From Rhodopseudomonas_A palustris_F (lineage in GTDB: Bacteria; Pseudomonadota; Alphaproteobacteria; Rhizobiales; Xanthobacteraceae): 64,000 nt of DNA. Each line of letters starts with the position of its first letter. Position 1 is the first letter of the stretch. Where the stretch lies: the NCBI RefSeq assembly GCF_000013745.1, contig NC_007925.1:1178001-1242000 (forward strand), written 5' to 3'. Positions 9,487 through 17,396 of this stretch are shown here, one piece after another. The position numbers were made by a program, and so were the translations under genes. A model generated the notes under the pieces. That model had not been told where the DNA came from, did no database searches, and saw only the letters and a program-made list of their open reading frames with translations.

Positions 9487-10206
9487 TCAACCGATGCCGA
9501 GCTTCTCCTTGAGCACGGAGAGAAACCGTCGGCTGACCGGCACCGAGCGGCCGGCCAGCGTCAAGATATGTCCGAGCCCACCTTCCTCGAAACGCAGCTC
9601 CTTGATGCGGTCGAGGTTCACCAGATACTGCCGGTGACATTGGAACATGCTGGTGCGTTCCTCCAGGGTGCGTAGCGACAGCTCGGTGAAGCGCTCCTTG
9701 CCGTCCTCGCCGACCACGAACACGCCGCTGGCCCGCGACGCCACATATTCGACGTCCTCCACCCGCAACAGCGAAATCCTATTCTGTCCGGCGCAGGGGA
9801 TCTGTCGCAACGGATGGGCGCTCTTCAGCGAACCGACGTCCTGCGGGGCGCGGTCGCGCTGCAGCCGTTGCAGAGTCTTGCCCAGCCGCAGCGGATCGAC
9901 CGGCTTCAGCAGGTAGTCGAAAGCGTTCTCTTCGAAGGCCTGCACCGCGTAGTCGTCATGCGCAGTGAGAAACACGATGCGCGGGGCATGCGCCGGATCG
10001 AGCATGGCGAGCATTTCCAACCCGCTGATGCGCGGCATCTGGATGTCGAGGAACACCACCTCGGGCTGCAGCCGGTTGATCGCGGCGATCGCCTCCACCG
10101 CGTTGCCGGCCTCGCCGACGATGTCGATGTCGCCGGCCTCGTTCAGCAGCACACGCAGTTCGCCGAGAGCCGGCGGCTCGTCGTCGACGATCAATGCCCG
10201 TATCAT
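9487..10206 (-). CDS. btsR: LytTR-family response regulator, BtsR-like
   Basis: A 239-residue response regulator. Residues 1-120 form a receiver domain with acidic residues Asp8/Asp9, phosphoacceptor Asp54 in FLDIQMP and the LKPVD lysine. Residues ~135-237 form a LytTR DNA-binding domain (FQCHRQYLVNLDRI). Its start overlaps the end of the sensor kinase gene (ATGA), so the two are co-translated. In E. coli the related BtsR/YpdB regulators respond to extracellular pyruvate and activate a pyruvate transporter gene. The adjacent CstA-type transporter and the shared repeat blocks upstream of cstA and ackA make those two units the likely targets here. Confidence 0.9.
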   Translation of the reverse strand: MIRALIVDDEPPALGELRVLLNEAGDIDIVGEAGNAVEAIAAINRLQPEVVFLDIQMPRISGLEMLAMLDPAHAPRIVFLTAHDDYAVQAFEENAFDYLLKPVDPLRLGKTLQRLQRDRAPQDVGSLKSAHPLRQIPCAGQNRISLLRVEDVEYVASRASGVFVVGEDGKERFTELSLRTLEERTSMFQCHRQYLVNLDRIKELRFEEGGLGHILTLAGRSVPVSRRFLSVLKEKLGIG

Positions 10207-11930
10207 GCCGCCACCAATTGCATGGGCACCCGCATGGTGACGCGCGTCCTGATTTCAGGCTCACAGCTGACGTCGAGGCCGTAGCCGTCGCCGTAGCGGT
10301 TGCGGATCCGCCGGTCCACCAGGTTCATGCCCAACCCGTCGCCGTGTTCATGGTTGCCGTACAATCCGGCATTGTCTTCCACCGACAACAGCAACACTCC
10401 CTCGACCTCCTTGGCCACGATCCGCACCACGCCCCCTTCGAGCATATGCGCGATGCCGTGCTTGATGGCGTTCTCCACGATCAACTGCAGCGAGAAAGCC
10501 GGAAGGGCGACGCTACGCAGAGCCTCGGGCACGTCGAATTCCACCGAGAGGCGGTCGGCAAAACGGGCAAGTTCGATCTGCAGATAGGCGTTCACGTGAT
10601 CGATTTCGTCGCCCAGCGTCGCTTCCTCGGTGGGGCGCTTGAGGTTCTTGCGAAAGAAAGTCGACAGGTGCAGCACCAGCTCGCGGGCCCGCTCGGGATC
10701 CGTGCGGATGATCGACGACAGCACGTTCAGCGTGTTGAACAGGAAGTGCGGGTTGATCTGCGCGTGCAACAGCTTGATCTCGGAGCGCGCCAACAGCTGC
10801 TTCTTCTCATCGTAGCGGCCGGCCAGAATCTGGGTGGAGAACAGCCGCGCCAGCCCCTCGCCGAGCGTGCGATTGATCTTGGAGAACAGCTTGTTGCGCG
10901 GCTCGTAGAGCTTGATGGTGCCGATCACTTGTTCGTCCTCGCCGAGCAACGGGATCACCAGCGTCGCGCCGAGCGGGCAGGTCGGGCTGAGCGAACAGTG
11001 ATAATCGGTTTCGTTGCCGTCGGCGTACACCACCTGGTTGTGGTCGATGGCTTCCAGGGTTTGCTCGGATGCGATCGGCGTGCCCGGCAGATGGTGGTCG
11101 TCGCCGATCCCGATGAAGGCCAGGATTTTGTCGCGATCGGTGATCGACACCGCACCGACCCCGGTTTCCTCGTAGATGATGCGGGAAATCAGCTTGGTGG
11201 TGTCCTCATTGAAGCCGTTGCGCAGAATGCCCTCGGCGCGCGCCGCGATCTTCAAAGCCTTGGCCGAGAACACGCTGGACTGCCGTTCAAGCAGCATCCG
11301 TCGTTCCTGCAGGATGCGCATGAAAAACCCGGCGCCGAGGGTGTTGGCGATCCACATCGGCAGCGCGACATGGTCCACCACCGACCAGGCGACCTCGAAC
11401 GGCCGGGTGATCAGCAGGATGATCGCCATCTGCATCACTTCGGCAACAAAGGTCACCAGCGCCACCCGCCAGGGGTCGAACAGCCGGTCGAATTGCTGGC
11501 GTCCGACATAGTGGCGGTGCACCAGGCCGCCGATCAGCCCTTCGGAAATGGTGGAAATCGCGCAGGCGACGTCGGTGGGGCCGCCCAGCGTGTAGCGGTG
11601 CAGGCCGCCGGTCAGCCCGACCGCCAGCCCGACCGACGGCCCGCCGAACAGGCCGCCGAGAACGGCGCCGATCGCCCGCGTGTTGGCGATGGAATCGTCG
11701 AACTGCAGGCCGAAATAGGTGCCCAAAATGCAGAACATCGAGAAGACGACATACGCCGCGGCTTTGTGCGAAGGGCGAACAGTGACGTTCATCAGCGGAA
11801 TGAACAGCGGCGTGCGGCTGAGCAGGTAGGCGATGACGAGATAGACGCAGGTCTGTTGCAGCAGCTGCAACGTCATGGTCAGGCGATCCAGCGTCATGGA
11901 TAGGCGTTCGATCAACACGAAAGGCAGCAT
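10203..11930 (-). CDS. btsS: LytS-type sensor histidine kinase, BtsS-like
   Basis: A 575-residue membrane sensor kinase. The N-terminal ~200 residues are a 5TM-5TMR_LYT module with the signatures TPLFIPLMNVTVR, DDSIANTRAIGAV and GLTGGLHRYTLGG, very close to E. coli BtsS. A GAF-like region follows. The kinase core has INPHFLFNTLN, with candidate phosphoacceptor His395, and the ATPase N-box NAIKHG. The start at 11930 has AGGAA seven bases upstream and aligns with the BtsS N-terminus; a 22-residue in-frame extension was rejected. It is divergent from cstA and probably senses pyruvate outside the cell. Confidence 0.9.
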   Translation of the reverse strand: MLPFVLIERLSMTLDRLTMTLQLLQQTCVYLVIAYLLSRTPLFIPLMNVTVRPSHKAAAYVVFSMFCILGTYFGLQFDDSIANTRAIGAVLGGLFGGPSVGLAVGLTGGLHRYTLGGPTDVACAISTISEGLIGGLVHRHYVGRQQFDRLFDPWRVALVTFVAEVMQMAIILLITRPFEVAWSVVDHVALPMWIANTLGAGFFMRILQERRMLLERQSSVFSAKALKIAARAEGILRNGFNEDTTKLISRIIYEETGVGAVSITDRDKILAFIGIGDDHHLPGTPIASEQTLEAIDHNQVVYADGNETDYHCSLSPTCPLGATLVIPLLGEDEQVIGTIKLYEPRNKLFSKINRTLGEGLARLFSTQILAGRYDEKKQLLARSEIKLLHAQINPHFLFNTLNVLSSIIRTDPERARELVLHLSTFFRKNLKRPTEEATLGDEIDHVNAYLQIELARFADRLSVEFDVPEALRSVALPAFSLQLIVENAIKHGIAHMLEGGVVRIVAKEVEGVLLLSVEDNAGLYGNHEHGDGLGMNLVDRRIRNRYGDGYGLDVSCEPEIRTRVTMRVPMQLVAA

Positions 11931-12036
11931 GGCGGGGTTCCTGAGCGTTGCCGCACGATAGTTCGGTCCGACCGGTTCTGCCACTCCGTAAGGCACCGCG
12001 TCCGCCGTCGCCGTCGCCGCTCAGCGCCGACGGGCC

Positions 12037-12103
12037 GCCGCTCGGCGAAGCATGCAGCCGTTCTTCCGAACCGCCGTTCCGGGCGCAATTGCGTGGACTA
12101 GGG
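12037..12103 (+). promoter_or_regulatory. Candidate LytTR-type operator and promoter of cstA
   Basis: This region holds CCGCTC at 12038, CCGTTC at 12058 (20 bp spacing), the near-palindrome GAACCGCCGTTC at 12068-12079 and CTAGGG at 12098, the last exactly 40 bp after the second repeat. Order and spacings match the block upstream of ackA (2031-2098), and the bases in between are also largely conserved. It lies between the divergent btsS and cstA genes, 28 bases before the cstA start, so it could serve both. Binding by the neighbouring LytTR regulator is inferred, not shown. Confidence 0.6.
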
Positions 12104-12130
12104 TGCCGCATCTTCAAAAGGAGAGCAGCC

Positions 12131-13948
12131 ATGATCCACGCCCTACCATTCGTCATAGGAACGATCTGCGTTCTGACGATCTGCTATCGCTTCTACGGCA
12201 TCTTCTTCGTTCGCAAGGTGTTGCAGGCGGACGACGGACAAGTCACCCCCGCCCATTCCATGAAGGACGGACGCAATTTCGTCCCGACCCGGAAATGGGT
12301 GAATGCCGGTCAGCATTTCGCCGCGATCGCGGCGGCTGGCCCGCTGGTGGGGCCGGTGCTTGCCGCCCAGTTCGGCTATCTGCCGGGCTTCCTGTGGCTG
12401 CTGATCGGTGCGTGTATCGGCGGCGCGGTGCACGACACCGTGGTGCTGTTCGCCTCGATGAAGTATCGCGGGCAGTCGCTCTCCGAAGTGGCCAAAGCCG
12501 AGCTCGGTCCGGTCGCCGGTTGGTGCACCGGGATCGCGATGCTGTTCATCATCACCATCACGATGGCCGGATTGTCCATGGTCGTGGTGCATGCGCTGGA
12601 ACGCAACGCCTGGGGCACCTTCGCGGTGCTGATGACCATTCCGATTGCGATGGCGGTGGGAACTTACGAGAAGCTCACCGGACGTTCCAAAGGCGCCACC
12701 TATTTCGGGGTGTTCGCGATCATCGCTGCCGTGTTCATCGGGCCCTATCTGCAGGGCACCATGCTGGGCGACTGGCTGACCGTGCATGAGCGGACGGTAT
12801 CGCTCGCCATCCCGGCCTATGCGTTCTTCGCCACCGCTCTGCCGGTGTGGTTGCTGCTGACGCCGCGCGGTTATCTGTCGAGCTTCATGAAGATCGGGGT
12901 GTTCGGTGCGCTGATCGTCGGCGTGGTGTTCATCAACCCGGTGGTGCAGTTCCCGGCGTTGACCGACTTCATCCATGGCGGTGGCCCGGTGATCGGCGGC
13001 CCGGTGTGGCCCTTCATCTCCATCACCATCGCCTGCGGCGCGATCTCCGGTTTCCATGCCTTCATCGGCTCCGGCACCACGCCGAAGCTGGTCGACAAGT
13101 GGAGCGACATCCTGCCGGTGGCATTCGGCGCGATGCTGGCGGAATGCGTGGTCGGCGTGATGGCGCTGATTGCCGCCACCGTGCTGCACCCGGCGGACTA
13201 CTTCGCCATCAACGCCTCGCCGGCGGTGTTCCAGGCGCTCGGCATGACGGTTGTTGACCTGCCGCGGCTCAGCCAGGAGATCGGCATGGATCTCTACGGC
13301 CGCACCGGCGGCGCCGTGACGCTCGCCGTCGGCATGACGGAGATCTTCACCAAGCTGCCGTGGTTCACGCACCTCGCCTCGTACTTCTTCCAGTTCGTGG
13401 TGATGTTCGAAGCGGTGTTCATCCTGACCGCCGTCGACTCCGGCACCCGCGTCGCCCGCTACCTGATCCAGGATCTCGCCGGCGAAGTGTACAAGCCGTT
13501 CAAGCGGCTCGACTGGATGCCGGGCGCGCTCGGTGCCAGCCTGCTCGCCTGCCTGCTGTGGGGCTACCTGTTGAACTCCGGCGACATCAACTCGGTGTGG
13601 ACGTTGTTCGGTGTGTCGAACCAGCTGATGGCCTCGATCGGCCTGATGGTCGGCGCCACCATCATCCTGCGCCTCGCCCAGAAGCGGATCTACATGCTGA
13701 CCTGCCTGGTGCCGCTCGCCTATCTCTACGTGACGGTGAACTATGCGGGCTATTGGATGATCAGCAACGTCTACCTGAACCCGGCTGCGAAGGGCTACAA
13801 CCTGTTCAATGCGGGAATTTCCATCATCATGCTGACGCTCGGCGTGGTGATCATGGTGGCGTCGCTATGGCGCTGGAAGAAGCTGCTGCGGAGGGCACCC
13901 AGCAACACCGATGCCGGCTCGCTGCTGGCGACCGCCACCGCCAGCTGA
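12131..13948 (+). CDS. cstA: CstA-family carbon starvation protein / pyruvate transporter
   Basis: A 605-residue inner-membrane protein with many hydrophobic helices and the CstA signatures DGRNFVPTRKWVNAGQHFAAIAA (abbreviated here to DGRNFVPT...GQHF), GAVHDTVVLFASMKYRG and SGFHAFIGSGTTPK. The related E. coli BtsT (YjiY) and CstA are pyruvate/peptide transporters. It starts at an ATG preceded by AAGGAGAG. The gene is divergent from the BtsS-like sensor and carries the proposed operator upstream, so induction by external pyruvate is likely. A strong hairpin follows it. Length is somewhat below the ~700 residues of the E. coli proteins, as is common for the shorter family members. Confidence 0.92.
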   Translation: MIHALPFVIGTICVLTICYRFYGIFFVRKVLQADDGQVTPAHSMKDGRNFVPTRKWVNAGQHFAAIAAAGPLVGPVLAAQFGYLPGFLWLLIGACIGGAVHDTVVLFASMKYRGQSLSEVAKAELGPVAGWCTGIAMLFIITITMAGLSMVVVHALERNAWGTFAVLMTIPIAMAVGTYEKLTGRSKGATYFGVFAIIAAVFIGPYLQGTMLGDWLTVHERTVSLAIPAYAFFATALPVWLLLTPRGYLSSFMKIGVFGALIVGVVFINPVVQFPALTDFIHGGGPVIGGPVWPFISITIACGAISGFHAFIGSGTTPKLVDKWSDILPVAFGAMLAECVVGVMALIAATVLHPADYFAINASPAVFQALGMTVVDLPRLSQEIGMDLYGRTGGAVTLAVGMTEIFTKLPWFTHLASYFFQFVVMFEAVFILTAVDSGTRVARYLIQDLAGEVYKPFKRLDWMPGALGASLLACLLWGYLLNSGDINSVWTLFGVSNQLMASIGLMVGATIILRLAQKRIYMLTCLVPLAYLYVTVNYAGYWMISNVYLNPAAKGYNLFNAGISIIMLTLGVVIMVASLWRWKKLLRRAPSNTDAGSLLATATAS

Positions 13949-14004
13949 GGCGATCGGCACTTACTCCGCCGGCCAGGGCCGGCGGATGCGACGACAACGA
14001 AGCT

Positions 14005-14034
14005 GGGCCCCGGTCGCGGACGCGACCGGGGCCC
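14005..14034 (+). terminator. Hairpin downstream of cstA, probable terminator
   Basis: A perfect 14-bp inverted repeat (14005-14018 with 14021-14034, stem GGGCCCCGGTCGCG) with a minimal loop, flanked by AGCT on both sides and followed by GTTTCT. It lies between the convergent cstA and fliI genes and could stop transcription from both sides. The U-tract is short. Confidence 0.6.
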
Positions 14035-14123
14035 GAGCTGTTTCTGGAGAGGCGCGGCGGCGCTTGCCGCGACGGCATTCCTCCAGGCGGCAAAGGACTT
14101 TCTCCCCCGCGCGAGTGCCGCGG

Positions 14124-15455
14124 TCAGGCGATCGCGGTCTTGATCACCGCCAGCAGTTCCTGGAACGGTTCGCCGCACGCCGGATCCGACGGCGCCTGCT
14201 GCATCACCTCGTAAATCTTCGGCACCAACTGCACCGCCTGATCGAGCTCGTTGTCGCGGCCGGGCTGATAGCCGCCCATCAGCCGAAGATCGCGGGTATC
14301 CTCGAAACGCGCAATCATCGCGCGCAGCTTGCGGACCAGATTGCGCTCCTCCGGCGACCAGACGTGTTGCGCCAGCCGCGACACCGACGCCAGCACGTTG
14401 ATGGCGGGATAGCGCCCCTGATCCGCCACCTCGCGATCAAGCACGATGTGGCCGTCGAGGGTGCTGCGCACGGTGTCCGCCACCGGCTCGTTGTGATCGT
14501 CGCCGTCGACCAGCACGGCGAAGATCCCGGTGATCGAGCCTTGGCCGTCGAGCCCGGGACCGGAGCGCTCGAGCAGCCGGGGCAGTTCGCTGAACACGCT
14601 CGGGGCATAACCGCGCGCGATCGCAGGCTCCCCGGTCGCCAGCGCGACCTCGCGCGCGGCATGAGCAAACCGGGTGACCGAATCGACGATCAACAGCACC
14701 GACTCGCCGCGGTCGCGGAAGTACTCGGCAATCGTCGTCGCGGTCTTGGCGGCGAGCCGCCGCATCATCGGGCTCTCGTCGCTGGTGGAGACCACGGTGA
14801 TCGCCCGGGAGCGATGGTGGACCAGCGCCTCTTCCAAAAATTCGCGCACCTCGCGGCCGCGCTCGCCGACCAGCGCGGTGACCACGGTGTCGAATCCCGA
14901 GCTCTGCGCCAGCATCGACAGCAGCGTGGTCTTGCCGACGCCGGACCCTGCAAAGATGCCGATCCGCTGCCCGATGCAGAGCGGCGTGAACAGGTCGACG
15001 ACGCGCACCCCGGTGTGCAGCGGCGCCTGCACCCGCGTGCGGCTCATCGCCGGCGGCGGATTGGCGTCGGTCGACATCACCCGCTCGCCGGCCTGCAGCA
15101 CCCCTGCGTCATCGAGCGGTTCGCCGAGCGCGTTGACCACCCGGCCTTTCCAGCTCGGGTGCGGCGACAGGGTTTTCGGCGGCAAGCGATAAGCCACCAG
15201 TCCGAGACCCGCCGCGACGTGCGAATCGAACGGCTTGGCGGTGACCCCCGTGCCGTCGATGCGAACCACTTCGCCGAGCTGGATCTGGTTGTCGACGTCG
15301 AGTCCGATCAGTTCGCCGAGCCGGACGTAGCGTGACAAGCCCGCCACCCGATAGTAGGTCGGGGTGACTTCGGAGACGACGCCGCCAAGCCGCACCGTCG
15401 GCACGTCCTGGCGCAGCGCCACCAGCGTGGATTCGAGTCGTTCAAGCGCGTTCAT
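14124..15455 (-). CDS. fliI: Flagellum-specific ATPase FliI
   Basis: A 443-residue ATPase energising flagellar type III export at the cytoplasmic face. The Walker A motif GSGVGKTT spans residues 170-177. Walker B lies in SVLLIVDSVTRFA and the family stretch VLVDGDDHNEPVADTVRSTLDGHIVL is present. Start and length match the family. It follows flgF by 27 bases on the leftward arm, divergent from motA. FliH is encoded far away on the rightward arm (30646), so the export ATPase complex is split over two transcription units. Confidence 0.96.
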   Translation of the reverse strand: MNALERLESTLVALRQDVPTVRLGGVVSEVTPTYYRVAGLSRYVRLGELIGLDVDNQIQLGEVVRIDGTGVTAKPFDSHVAAGLGLVAYRLPPKTLSPHPSWKGRVVNALGEPLDDAGVLQAGERVMSTDANPPPAMSRTRVQAPLHTGVRVVDLFTPLCIGQRIGIFAGSGVGKTTLLSMLAQSSGFDTVVTALVGERGREVREFLEEALVHHRSRAITVVSTSDESPMMRRLAAKTATTIAEYFRDRGESVLLIVDSVTRFAHAAREVALATGEPAIARGYAPSVFSELPRLLERSGPGLDGQGSITGIFAVLVDGDDHNEPVADTVRSTLDGHIVLDREVADQGRYPAINVLASVSRLAQHVWSPEERNLVRKLRAMIARFEDTRDLRLMGGYQPGRDNELDQAVQLVPKIYEVMQQAPSDPACGEPFQELLAVIKTAIA

Positions 15456-15482
15456 CTCAGTCTCACCTGTTGCGGCCTATCG

Positions 15483-16214
15483 CTAGCTCTTCGACGGCTC
15501 GCCGAGCGTGCGAATGGCGTTCTGCATCGTGCCCTCCGAGCTCTCGATCAGCGAGCTGACACTCTGGAAGGCGCGGGTCGCGGTCATCAGCTGCGTCATT
15601 TCCGACAACGGATCGACGTTGGAGCCTTCGACGTAACCCTGCTGGAAGCCGGTGTTGATGAAATCCACCACCGCGGTCGCGCCGCGATCCGGCACCACCC
15701 CGGAATTGGCGAACCGTGCCAGTTTGGCGTCGGCGGCAATCTCGAACAAGCCGAGCATGCCGACCTCGTTGGTGCCCTGCGAAATGGTGCCATTGCGCGA
15801 GATCGTCAACGGACCGGCGTCGGGATCGACGATGATCGGGGTGCCGCCGGCGTCGAGCACCGGATAGCCGGTGATGGTCTGCAACTCGCCGGTGCTGCTG
15901 ATTTGCATCCGGCCGTCGCGCGTATAGACCGGCCCCGACGGGCCGGTGAATCCCATCCAGCTGTTGCCGACCACCGCGACGTCGAGATTGTTTCCGGTCT
16001 GCGTCACGCTGCCGGCGGCGCGCGAGATGAAATTGTCGCCCGGGGTCGCGAACGCGACCGGTTGCGACGCGGCGCGCGACAGCGCGGTTTCGAACTTCAC
16101 CGCGTCGGCGCGGAACGCGGTGGTCTTCATGTTCGCCATATTGTTGGCGATGGTCTCCAGGCGCTTTTCCAGCGAGACCTGGGCCGACAGACTGACGTAG
16201 AGCGCTGATTGCAT
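15483..16214 (-). CDS. flgF: Flagellar proximal rod protein FlgF
   Basis: A 243-residue rod protein of the FlgF/FlgG/FlgE family. The N-terminus has the rod signature ANNMANMKTTAFRAD around residues 24-38, and the C-terminus has GSNVDPLSEMTQLMTATRAFQ. It forms part of the periplasmic drive shaft and is exported by the flagellar apparatus. Its start lies three bases after the stop of a small upstream ORF (16218-16337), suggesting translational coupling, and fliI follows it. Confidence 0.94.
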   Translation of the reverse strand: MQSALYVSLSAQVSLEKRLETIANNMANMKTTAFRADAVKFETALSRAASQPVAFATPGDNFISRAAGSVTQTGNNLDVAVVGNSWMGFTGPSGPVYTRDGRMQISSTGELQTITGYPVLDAGGTPIIVDPDAGPLTISRNGTISQGTNEVGMLGLFEIAADAKLARFANSGVVPDRGATAVVDFINTGFQQGYVEGSNVDPLSEMTQLMTATRAFQSVSSLIESSEGTMQNAIRTLGEPSKS

Positions 16215-16217
16215 TTT

Positions 16218-16337
16218 CTATCTTCCGAGTTTCAGGTTTTGCGGGCTTGCCAGCGTGTCGACGCTGATCGCGGTCCGCTGCAGCGGTCGCGCCATGTTGT
16301 TCGCGATCAGCTGATAGCTGGCGATGGTTGACACCAT
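16218..16337 (-). CDS. 39-residue ORF upstream of flgF, possible remnant of a DUF1217-type flagellar protein
   Basis: The ORF reads MVSTIASYQLIANNM, continues RPLQRTAISVDTLA, and ends in KLGR. A good ribosome binding site (AAGGAA, about eight bases upstream) precedes the ATG, and the stop is three bases before flgF, so it looks translated. From memory, its opening resembles the N-terminus of DUF1217 proteins (S-x-SYxLI...SLxRTA), which lie next to flgF in rhizobial flagellar clusters but are much longer. It may be a truncated remnant kept as a leader for flgF translation, or a genuine small protein. The homology needs a profile search; I am moderately confident that it is translated. Confidence 0.5.
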   Translation of the reverse strand: MVSTIASYQLIANNMARPLQRTAISVDTLASPQNLKLGR

Positions 16338-16482
16338 AGAGCTGTTCCTTGCGGCGAGATCCACCGGACGAAATCGACCGTGAGAGTCGGTGGTCAAGCT
16401 TGTGCGGAACTGGCGGCGCGGCCGATGTCAGCCTCGTGCAAGATTCGCTGCCTAATCAGATGATGTCCATTGATTCGGAGCC
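16338..16482. promoter_or_regulatory. Divergent promoter region between the flgF-fliI and motA arms
   Basis: These 145 bases must contain start signals for both flagellar arms. GGTCAAGCTTG at 16392-16402 resembles GGACAAGTTTG upstream of flgB and GGACAAGCTTC upstream of fliF, so it is a candidate shared flagellar control site. No sigma-54 (GG-N10-GC) or sigma-28 box stood out. Confidence 0.45.
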
Positions 16483-17394
16483 GTGCGCTTGAGCATTCTC
16501 TTTGGTTCTCTCATCACCATCGCCAGCCTACTTGGTGGGTTCGCCGCGATGGGCGGGCACATCGGCGTCATCTGGCAACCCTGGGAGTTCGTCATCATCG
16601 GCGGCATGGCGCTCGGGACCTATATCGTAGCCAATCCCTGGAAGGTGGTGGTCGACACCGGCGTCGCCGTGGTGCAGGCGCTGACCATGGCGGTGCCGCA
16701 GCAGCGCCATTATCTCGATCTGCTCGGGCTGTTGCATTCGCTGATGCGCGAGGTGCGCAACAAGGGCCGCAACGAAGTCGAAGGGCACATCGACGATCCC
16801 GCTTCGTCGGAGATCTTCGGCAATTTTCCGACCGTGTTGGCCAACGAGGCGATGGTGAGCTTCATCTGCGACTATTTCCGGCTGATCATCATGGGCAGCG
16901 CCCGGCCTCACGAGATCGAAGCGCTGATGGACGAAGAGATCGAAACCATCGTCCGCAGCAAATTGAAGCCGTACAGTTCGATGATGATGGTCGCCGAGGG
17001 ACTGCCGGCGCTCGGGATCGTGGCGGCGGTGCTCGGCGTGATCAAGGCGATGGGCGCGCTCGATCAGTCGCCGAAGTTGCTCGGCGGCTTCATCGGCTCG
17101 GCGTTGGTCGGAACCTTCGCCGGCATCTTTCTGTCCTACGGCCTGGTGGCGCCGTTGGCCGCCAAGGTCAAATCGGTGCGCGAGCGGCAATGCCGGATGT
17201 ACATCATCGTCAAACAGACGCTGCTGGCATTCATGAACGGCGCGCTGCCGCAGATCGCCATCGAACATGGCCGCAAGATGATCGGGCCCGGCGAACGGCC
17301 GTCGATCGACGTGGTGGAAAACGAGACGATCTCCGGCGGGGCGGCGAAGGCTGCAACCCCGGACCAAGCCGCGAGAGCGGGAGCGGGGGCGTAG
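16483..17394 (+). CDS. motA: Flagellar motor stator protein MotA
   Basis: A 303-residue inner-membrane stator subunit with four hydrophobic helices; the last two include the proline-bearing GLPALGIVAAVLGVIKAMGALDQ (partly quoted: LPALGIVAAVLG) and GTFAGIFLSYGLVAP. Together with MotB it conducts ions to drive rotation. It starts at a GTG with GGAG seven bases upstream. It is the first gene of the rightward arm and its stop touches the fliM start. The MotB partner is encoded about 14 kb downstream. Confidence 0.95.
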   Translation: MRLSILFGSLITIASLLGGFAAMGGHIGVIWQPWEFVIIGGMALGTYIVANPWKVVVDTGVAVVQALTMAVPQQRHYLDLLGLLHSLMREVRNKGRNEVEGHIDDPASSEIFGNFPTVLANEAMVSFICDYFRLIIMGSARPHEIEALMDEEIETIVRSKLKPYSSMMMVAEGLPALGIVAAVLGVIKAMGALDQSPKLLGGFIGSALVGTFAGIFLSYGLVAPLAAKVKSVRERQCRMYIIVKQTLLAFMNGALPQIAIEHGRKMIGPGERPSIDVVENETISGGAAKAATPDQAARAGAGA

Positions 17395-17396
17395 TG

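Noticed and set aside
10194..11903. 569-codon plus-strand frame opposite btsS
   Set aside because: Gln/His/Arg-rich translation typical of antisense frames; btsS has clear domains.
16338..16482. Sigma-54 or sigma-28 promoter for the flagellar arms
   Set aside because: No TGGCAC-N5-TTGC or TAAA-N15-GCCGATAA-like pattern could be placed by eye here or before flgB, fliC or fliF.
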